10,784 nt of DNA from Candidatus Nesterenkonia stercoripullorum (GTDB taxonomy: Bacteria; Actinomycetota; Actinomycetes; Actinomycetales; Micrococcaceae), in the NCBI GenBank assembly GCA_019114115.1, contig DXGD01000038.1, positions 1 through 10,784 on the forward strand, written 5' to 3'. Position numbers and translations under genes: made by a program. How positions within the stretch are numbered: position 1 is the first letter of the stretch; the number at the start of each line of letters is the position of its first letter. Positions 6,593 through 10,784 of this stretch are shown here, piece by piece. The notes below the pieces were generated by a model. That model was not told where the DNA came from. It saw only the letters and a program-made list of their open reading frames with translations, and did no database searches.

Positions 6593-8050
6593 ATGCCCAA
6601 GAGCCGAACAGCGAGCGCTGCCCGAAAGCAGCTCATCGTCAAAGCGGCTACGTGTACCTCCACTGCACTGGTCGTTCTCCTGGGCATCACGGCAGGGGCA
6701 GCTGCGGACTTTACTCCTGAGGGTGCGAAGACCCAGGCGACGGCGCTCATGGACCCGACGGAGCTTCCCCGGTCGGGAGGGGACTCTGGTGCGTCGGACG
6801 GGACATTCTCCGCAGGTCAGCCGCAGCCCACGACCGCCCAGAGCTCAGCTGATGATGCCGACACCGAGGCCGACGTCGCAGGTGACGATGCCGACGCCGA
6901 AGGTGCCGGTTCCGCGCCCGCGGATTCTCCCGGCGATCCCCTCGACGTGACCGTGGAGAAGTCCTCTGACGATATCCGTGTGGGCACTGTACGCGCCGGA
7001 ATGACCAGTTCCACTGAAGAGGAGCTCCTTGAAGACCTCGGCACGGGCGTCTTCCCTCCGGCGCGAAGCCTGGCTGAGGCGGCGCAGCTGAACCGTCCCG
7101 ATGTTCTGCTGGTCACCGGGATCACCTCCGACGGTGATGAGGAGATCGCCGAGACCCTGCGCAGCAAATACTTCGAGGTCGGCCAGAACGGCCAGGAGGG
7201 GCTGGACTACCCCTACGTCTACGCCGGACCGAGCAACTCAGGCAACGAGTCCGGGGCGGATCTCGACGGCGACGGCGTCGTCGGTGGGCCTGGGGACAGC
7301 ATCGGCTACGGGGAGCATCCGGGCCAGCACGGCATGATCCTGTTCTCGTCGTTCCCGATCGAGGAGAAGGGCGTACGCACGTTCCAGGAGTTCCTCTGGG
7401 AGGACCTTCCCGACAGCGCAGCCGGCTCTTCGGAGTATTCCGACCTGGAACGGTCGGTCATGCGCCTGACCAGCGCCGCGTTCTGGGACGTCCCGCTGAC
7501 CGTTGACGCCGGCGAGGATTCAGAACGCACGGTGAACGTCGTCGCCAGCAGCCTCGCGCGGCCCCAGGACCCCGCTGATGTCGATGCAGACCGCGGTGAC
7601 GACGAGCGACGCATGATCGCCGACTATCTGGCCGGCGAAGCCTGGTACCTGACCGACGACGACGGCGACCCCGCCCCGGGCACCGGCAGCGAGTTCGTCT
7701 ATATGGGTGAGCCGGCCACGCAGTACGACCTTCCCGGAAGCGCCAACGAAGACTTAGCAGAGCTGCTGGACTCGCAGGCTGTCCAGGATCCCGAGCCTGA
7801 GGCAGTCACCGAAGAACCGCTCAGTTCCCGGTCCGTGGGCTCCGGTGGTAGTCAAAGCAGGGCCACTCGTGCGGTCGACGACGGCATGGACGTCCGCTCC
7901 GCGTTCATCCTGCCCGGGGCCAGCATGGACATCGGCGACAGCGGCGTCTTCTGGCCGGCCGAGGGGGAGTACGGCGCTGACCTCGTACAGCCGGGTTCGG
8001 ATCAAGCGATCAGCGACCGATTGGTCTGGCTCGATATTCCGCGCAGCTGA
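6593..8050 (+). CDS. Secreted endonuclease/exonuclease/phosphatase-fold protein lacking catalytic residues (probable pseudoenzyme)
   Basis: This 485-residue protein has a signal peptide: basic start MPKSRTASAARK, hydrophobic core at about 19-35, and likely cleavage after AGAAA (38). A 75-residue linker rich in Asp, Ala, Ser and Gly follows. From about 125 it matches, from memory, the actinobacterial secreted EEP (PF03372) family. Shared marks are RPDVLLV (168-174), YPYVYAGPSNSG (206-217), the calcium-type DLDGDG (223-228) in GPGD context, PGQHGM, VRTFQEFLWEDLP (261-273), VQDP, GVFWPA and SDRLVWLDI. Active relatives have Asn, NEFD, SHWDVP, SHP, GDxN and SDHRLVW at the catalytic spots. Here they read Arg134, TGIT (175-178), AFWDVP, SSL (319-321), GEPA (372-375) and SD-RLVW. 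The fold therefore seems kept but metal-dependent catalysis lost. The start is a leaderless ATG; a TTG at 6557 is the alternative. It may be a binding or structural surface protein. Confidence 0.8.
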   Translation: MPKSRTASAARKQLIVKAATCTSTALVVLLGITAGAAADFTPEGAKTQATALMDPTELPRSGGDSGASDGTFSAGQPQPTTAQSSADDADTEADVAGDDADAEGAGSAPADSPGDPLDVTVEKSSDDIRVGTVRAGMTSSTEEELLEDLGTGVFPPARSLAEAAQLNRPDVLLVTGITSDGDEEIAETLRSKYFEVGQNGQEGLDYPYVYAGPSNSGNESGADLDGDGVVGGPGDSIGYGEHPGQHGMILFSSFPIEEKGVRTFQEFLWEDLPDSAAGSSEYSDLERSVMRLTSAAFWDVPLTVDAGEDSERTVNVVASSLARPQDPADVDADRGDDERRMIADYLAGEAWYLTDDDGDPAPGTGSEFVYMGEPATQYDLPGSANEDLAELLDSQAVQDPEPEAVTEEPLSSRSVGSGGSQSRATRAVDDGMDVRSAFILPGASMDIGDSGVFWPAEGEYGADLVQPGSDQAISDRLVWLDIPRS

Positions 8051-8074
8051 AGCACTCTCACGTAGCTGAAGCAC
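8045..8074. repeat. 11-bp direct repeat across a stop codon
   Basis: AGCTGAAGCAC occurs at 8045-8055, overlapping the TGA of the secreted-protein gene, and again at 8064-8074. A shorter GGCTGAAG copy follows at 8078-8085. The period is 19 and then about 14 bases. Probably a small local duplication; no function is evident. Confidence 0.6.
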
Positions 8075-8113
8075 GCGGCTGAAGTCTGGACGCCCATCCT
8101 CAGCCACGGAGTT

Positions 8114-8126
8114 TAGACTGGTGGAT
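8114..8126 (+). promoter_or_regulatory. -10 box directly before gene start (leaderless candidate)
   Basis: TAGACT (8114-8119) is followed by 7 nt and the ATG at 8127, so a transcript from it would begin at or next to the start codon. No good -35 is visible. GGAG at 8108-8111 would instead serve the GTG at 8121 if transcription began upstream. Confidence 0.4.
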
Positions 8127-9110
8127 ATGGCCTCCCACAGTATGACCGAACGCAACCCAGCCGATTCGCGAGCCGGCCGCAGGCGACGCAAGTCGCTGAT
8201 GCGCACGGCCGCGACGGGATTCGTGGCCCAGCGCGCCTTCTCCGCAGTCCACCGCCACGCCTTCGACGACGGCGGTGAGCTCACCGGGAACGCTGAACGC
8301 TGGCTCACCAGAGCGGTGACGGTGCAGCGGCCACTGGTGCTTGCCCATTTGCGTCGGCTGCGCAAGGCCCACCCGACGTTGAACAATGCCCAGCTCGTCG
8401 CCGAACTCGACAAGGACTTCGTGCGGGCCATGACCGGCGGAGGCGCGCTGATCGGCATGACCGCGGCGGTGCCCGGGGTCGGCACAGTGGCTTCCCTGGG
8501 CTTCTCGGCGGTGGCCACCGGCGGATTCCTGGAAATCTCTGCGCTGTACGCCCAATCAGTGGCGGAGCTCTCGGGGATCTCCACGGAGGACACGGAGAAA
8601 GCCAAAGTCCTGGTCATGGGCGTCATGCTCGGAAAAGAGGGGCGTCAGCTGCTCGGAGAACTCTCGCAGCAGGCCTCCGGCACAGGCGGCGGGCCGTTCT
8701 CCACACTCGTGCCGATGAACGTCTCAGCGCAGTCCTCCGGATTTGCAGGGATCATCATCGCCCAGATCAGACGCCGATTCGTGCGCCGGTTCTTCGTCCG
8801 GCAGGGCACATCGATGATGGCGCGCGCTGTGCCCTTCGGCATCGGCGCAGTAGTCGGCGGGCTCGCCAATCGTGCCGTCGCGAAGCGCATCGTGACCACG
8901 GCGCGTGAGACATTCGGCGAGATCCCGGAGGAGACCCCTGCCGCGCTCGTCAACGACATGAAGCGGGCGCTCGAACGTGAGCGGCTGAGGGCTGATCGCA
9001 AGGACCGCCGTACGCGGAAGAAAGCCGCGAAGATCGCGACCGGCAGCTCCTCGGCGAAGAAGCAGCTCGCGCAGGACAGCGCAGATTCCGAGCGCAAGAC
9101 GAACGGCTGA
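8127..9110 (+). CDS. Basic, Gly-rich membrane-associated protein of unknown function
   Basis: This protein has 327 residues from the ATG at 8127 (329 from the GTG at 8121, which has GGAG 9 nt upstream). I do not recognise a defined family with confidence. The N-terminus is basic (RAGRRRRKSLMR, 16-27). A glycine-rich hydrophobic hairpin spans about 102-149 (core GGGALIGMTAAVPGVGTVAS) and looks like two short membrane-inserting helices. Another follows at about 203-213, then a basic RRRFVRRFFVR (216-226), and a further hydrophobic one at 233-255 (PFGIGAVVGGLANRAVAK). The last 50 residues are highly charged and Lys/Arg rich, probably disordered. The overall look resembles EcsC-type membrane-associated proteins, but that is a weak impression. 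It is 76 bases after the secreted-protein gene on the same strand, possibly with its own promoter. Confidence 0.75.
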   Translation: MASHSMTERNPADSRAGRRRRKSLMRTAATGFVAQRAFSAVHRHAFDDGGELTGNAERWLTRAVTVQRPLVLAHLRRLRKAHPTLNNAQLVAELDKDFVRAMTGGGALIGMTAAVPGVGTVASLGFSAVATGGFLEISALYAQSVAELSGISTEDTEKAKVLVMGVMLGKEGRQLLGELSQQASGTGGGPFSTLVPMNVSAQSSGFAGIIIAQIRRRFVRRFFVRQGTSMMARAVPFGIGAVVGGLANRAVAKRIVTTARETFGEIPEETPAALVNDMKRALERERLRADRKDRRTRKKAAKIATGSSSAKKQLAQDSADSERKTNG

Positions 9111-9167
9111 CCAGCAGTATTAGCGAGTCGTTTGCTTCGACGTCGTCTGGTGTTGTCCCGCCGCCCG

Positions 9168-9180
9168 TAGCGTGTGGTGC
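9168..9180 (+). promoter_or_regulatory. -10 box before the phosphodiesterase gene
   Basis: TAGCGT (9168-9173) is followed by 7 nt and then an in-frame GTG at 9181, the same geometry as the two genes to the left. If used as a leaderless start, the phosphodiesterase would gain 16 N-terminal residues. Otherwise it gives a 5' leader of about 48 nt to the ATG at 9229. The -35 is not evident. Confidence 0.35.
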
Positions 9181-9228
9181 GTGATCTCCACATACGCTGC
9201 TCCGAGGAACGAGAAGGTGACCCGCGCG

Positions 9229-10140
9229 ATGGGCCAGAGCACCGGCCGTCCCCGTGTCTTTGCTCACCGGGGATCCTCCGGTGCGTACCCCGAACACACC
9301 CGCGCGGCCTATGCGGCCGCATGCGAGGCGGGGGTCGACGGAATTGAGATCGACGTCCAGCTCACGCGCGATCGCGAGGTCGTGTGCCTCCACGATCCGA
9401 CACTGGACCGGACGACGAATGGCACCGGCGCCGTAGCGGACCACACCCTGGCGCAGCTGCGCCAGCTGGATGTCCACTCGTGGCATTCCCCGCAGGTGCC
9501 GGCGGAGTACGGCGACGCCTCCGAGCAGCTGATGACGCTCCAGGAGGTCATCGGCCTCCTGGCCGAGCGGGGTCGCGATATCGCCCTGGCGATCGAGCTG
9601 AAGCACCCCTCTCCCTTCGGCCGTGCCGTGGAGGAGCGCGTGCTGGCTGTCCTGCTGGAGGCCGGCTGGGATCCGAAGACGTCCACGATTCCGGTGGCGG
9701 GGGAGCGGCAGCGCCCGGGCTGCCGCATCTCCGTGAGCTTCATGAGTTTCACCCCGGCAGCTCTCATGCACCTGAGCACCGTGGTGCCGCCCGAGGCGCT
9801 GGGTGCAGTGTTCACCAGTGCGATGCTCGATTCGCAACAGGGCCAACGGCACGGACGCAGGAATGGCCCGCTGGGCCGGATGCGTGCCGCAGTGCGACGA
9901 GGCATCTCCCGTGACGCGCAGGCATTGGTCTGGAACGAACAGGTCGGCATCGCCGTTCCGGATATGGGCTTTGTGCGGCGTCATCGTGCGGAGATCTCGG
10001 CGTGGCTCAGCAGGGGGATCCAGGTGCGGGCCTGGAACGCAGATACGCGTGAGGACATGGCTCTGCTTGCCCAGTGCGGCGTTCCCCAGATCGTGACGAA
10101 CTACCCTGAGAGGGCGAGGACCGTGCTGACCGGGGGCTGA
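9229..10140 (+). CDS. Glycerophosphodiester phosphodiesterase (GDPD/UgpQ type)
   Basis: This 303-residue enzyme hydrolyses glycerophosphodiesters to glycerol-3-phosphate and an alcohol, recycling phospholipid head groups or scavenging phosphate and carbon. The GDPD motifs are all present: FAHRGSSGAYPEHT (11-24) with His13-Arg14, the metal ligands Glu40 and Asp42 in GIEIDVQLTRD, catalytic-type His55-Asp56 in CLHDPTLDRTTNGTG (53-67), and AIELKHP (121-127) with Glu123/Lys125. The C-terminal barrel strands are VRAWNADTREDM (266-277) and GVPQIVTNYP (284-293). No signal peptide is visible, so it should be cytoplasmic, like UgpQ. The ATG at 9229 is chosen because AGGTGA (9215-9220) lies 8 nt upstream and the protein then begins just before the first barrel strand. 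In-frame GTG codons at 9217 and 9181 are alternatives. A stretch rich in Gln/Arg/Gly (203-225) looks like a lineage-specific loop. Confidence 0.95.
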   Translation: MGQSTGRPRVFAHRGSSGAYPEHTRAAYAAACEAGVDGIEIDVQLTRDREVVCLHDPTLDRTTNGTGAVADHTLAQLRQLDVHSWHSPQVPAEYGDASEQLMTLQEVIGLLAERGRDIALAIELKHPSPFGRAVEERVLAVLLEAGWDPKTSTIPVAGERQRPGCRISVSFMSFTPAALMHLSTVVPPEALGAVFTSAMLDSQQGQRHGRRNGPLGRMRAAVRRGISRDAQALVWNEQVGIAVPDMGFVRRHRAEISAWLSRGIQVRAWNADTREDMALLAQCGVPQIVTNYPERARTVLTGG

Positions 10141-10192
10141 GCGTCGCCAAGCTCATGGTCCGAAATCCTGGACGGGGGTATTGCGCTGTCCA

Positions 10193-10204
10193 TAGGGTGA
10201 TCTC
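10193..10204 (+). promoter_or_regulatory. -10 box before nupC (leaderless candidate)
   Basis: TAGGGT (10193-10198) is followed by 6 nt and the ATG at 10205. No Shine-Dalgarno lies in the usual position other than bases that overlap this box (AGGGTGA). A weak -35 such as TGGACG (10169-10174, 18-nt spacer) is possible. Confidence 0.35.
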
Positions 10205-10784
10205 ATGATCAATATCCTGTGGGGGATCCTCGGCATGACCGTGGTCCTGGGCCTAGCCCTCTTGCTCTCCGTCGACCGACGCAAAATCAAAGTCCGAACT
10301 GTCCTGGTGGCCTTAGGCATCCAGGTCTTCTTTGCCGTGCTGGTACTGTACGTGCCCTGGGGCCAGACGGCGCTGGGTGCCGTGACTCGTGGTGTCCAGG
10401 CCGTCATCGACCAAGCGCAGGCCGGGATCGACTTTCTCTTCGGTGATCTCGTGGAGGCCGGGGGCGCGCCCTTCGCGCTGACGGTCCTGCCCATCATCAT
10501 CTTCTTCGCCTCGCTCACCGCTGTCCTGTATCATCTGCGGATCCTTCAGCTGGTGGTGCGGTTCATCGGCGGCGGCCTGCAGAAGGTCCTAGGCACTTCC
10601 CGTGCGGAATCCATGAACGCGGCCGCCAATATTTTCGTGGGCCAGACGGAGGCCCCGCTGGTGATCCGGCCCTATATCGCGGGGATGACGAAGTCGGAGC
10701 TCTTCGCGGTCATGGTCGGAGGGCTCTCCACGGTCGCAGGCTCGGTTCTGGTCGGATACAGCCAACTCGGTGCTGACCTGGAGT
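10205..10784 (+). CDS. nupC: NupC-type concentrative nucleoside transporter, N-terminal half (runs off window)
   Basis: The frame stays open from ATG 10205 to the window end, giving 193 residues of a protein whose family is usually about 400 long. It is a CNT family nucleoside symporter driven by H+ or Na+ in the cytoplasmic membrane. Hydrophobic helices lie at about 3-21, 32-50 and 90-109. The re-entrant/loop region carries SMNAAANIFVGQTEAPLVIRP (136-156). Within it GQTE (146-149) corresponds to the nucleobase-contacting motif of CNT structures. It is followed by MTKSELFAVMVGGLSTVAGS (161-180), also highly conserved. The 64-base gap after the phosphodiesterase and the promoter-like box suggest its own transcript, though read-through from upstream is possible. 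The first codons are normal and there is no sign of damage in the visible part. Confidence 0.92.
   Translation, partial: MINILWGILGMTVVLGLALLLSVDRRKIKVRTVLVALGIQVFFAVLVLYVPWGQTALGAVTRGVQAVIDQAQAGIDFLFGDLVEAGGAPFALTVLPIIIFFASLTAVLYHLRILQLVVRFIGGGLQKVLGTSRAESMNAAANIFVGQTEAPLVIRPYIAGMTKSELFAVMVGGLSTVAGSVLVGYSQLGADLE

Noticed and set aside
7754..9984. Long minus-strand frames opposite the secreted protein, the unknown protein and the phosphodiesterase
   Set aside because: All overlap well-supported plus-strand genes and show Ser/Arg/Ala-biased composition without start signals.

Overview
The window looks like a chromosomal segment from a high-GC Gram-positive actinobacterium, probably of the Micrococcales/Corynebacterium sphere. 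Coding sequence is strongly GC-biased at third positions. Several genes seem to start directly at the transcript 5' end with TAnnnT-type -10 boxes. A MetP/MetS-type importer with a tiny small subunit and a BetP-like BCCT carrier also fit. Genus is not determined. Most of the segment is envelope and transport functions; there is no mobile element, CRISPR array, tRNA or rRNA that I can see.

Left part (1-2077): the tail of a membrane transporter on + converges on a four-helix membrane protein of unknown function on - (225-872). A short intergenic stretch with a 13-bp tandem repeat and a 19-bp palindrome separates them. Divergent from the latter is an aldo/keto reductase (1124-1954) with a textbook Shine-Dalgarno. 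It converges on the next gene across a perfect 24-bp-stem hairpin (2009-2059).

Middle part (2078-6592): a BCCT (glycine-betaine type) transporter on - is broken by one in-frame TAG at a normally conserved Glu codon, with coding intact on both sides. Divergent from it is a two-gene methionine/alanine importer: metP (sodium symporter, SNF/NSS family) and the 34-residue metS. The 340-bp divergent control region contains nested inverted repeats.

Right part (6593-10784): four genes on + follow, each preceded at 6-7 nt (or, for the third, alternatively by a Shine-Dalgarno) by a TAnnnT -10 box, suggesting leaderless transcripts. They are a secreted protein built on the endonuclease/exonuclease/phosphatase fold, a basic Gly-rich membrane-associated protein of unknown function, a glycerophosphodiester phosphodiesterase, and the first half of a NupC-type nucleoside transporter.

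The most interesting points are two. The secreted phosphatase-fold protein keeps its family scaffold but has lost essentially every catalytic residue I can align from memory, so it looks like a pseudoenzyme. The betaine carrier carries a single amber codon and otherwise looks intact. I see no clearly new multi-gene system.
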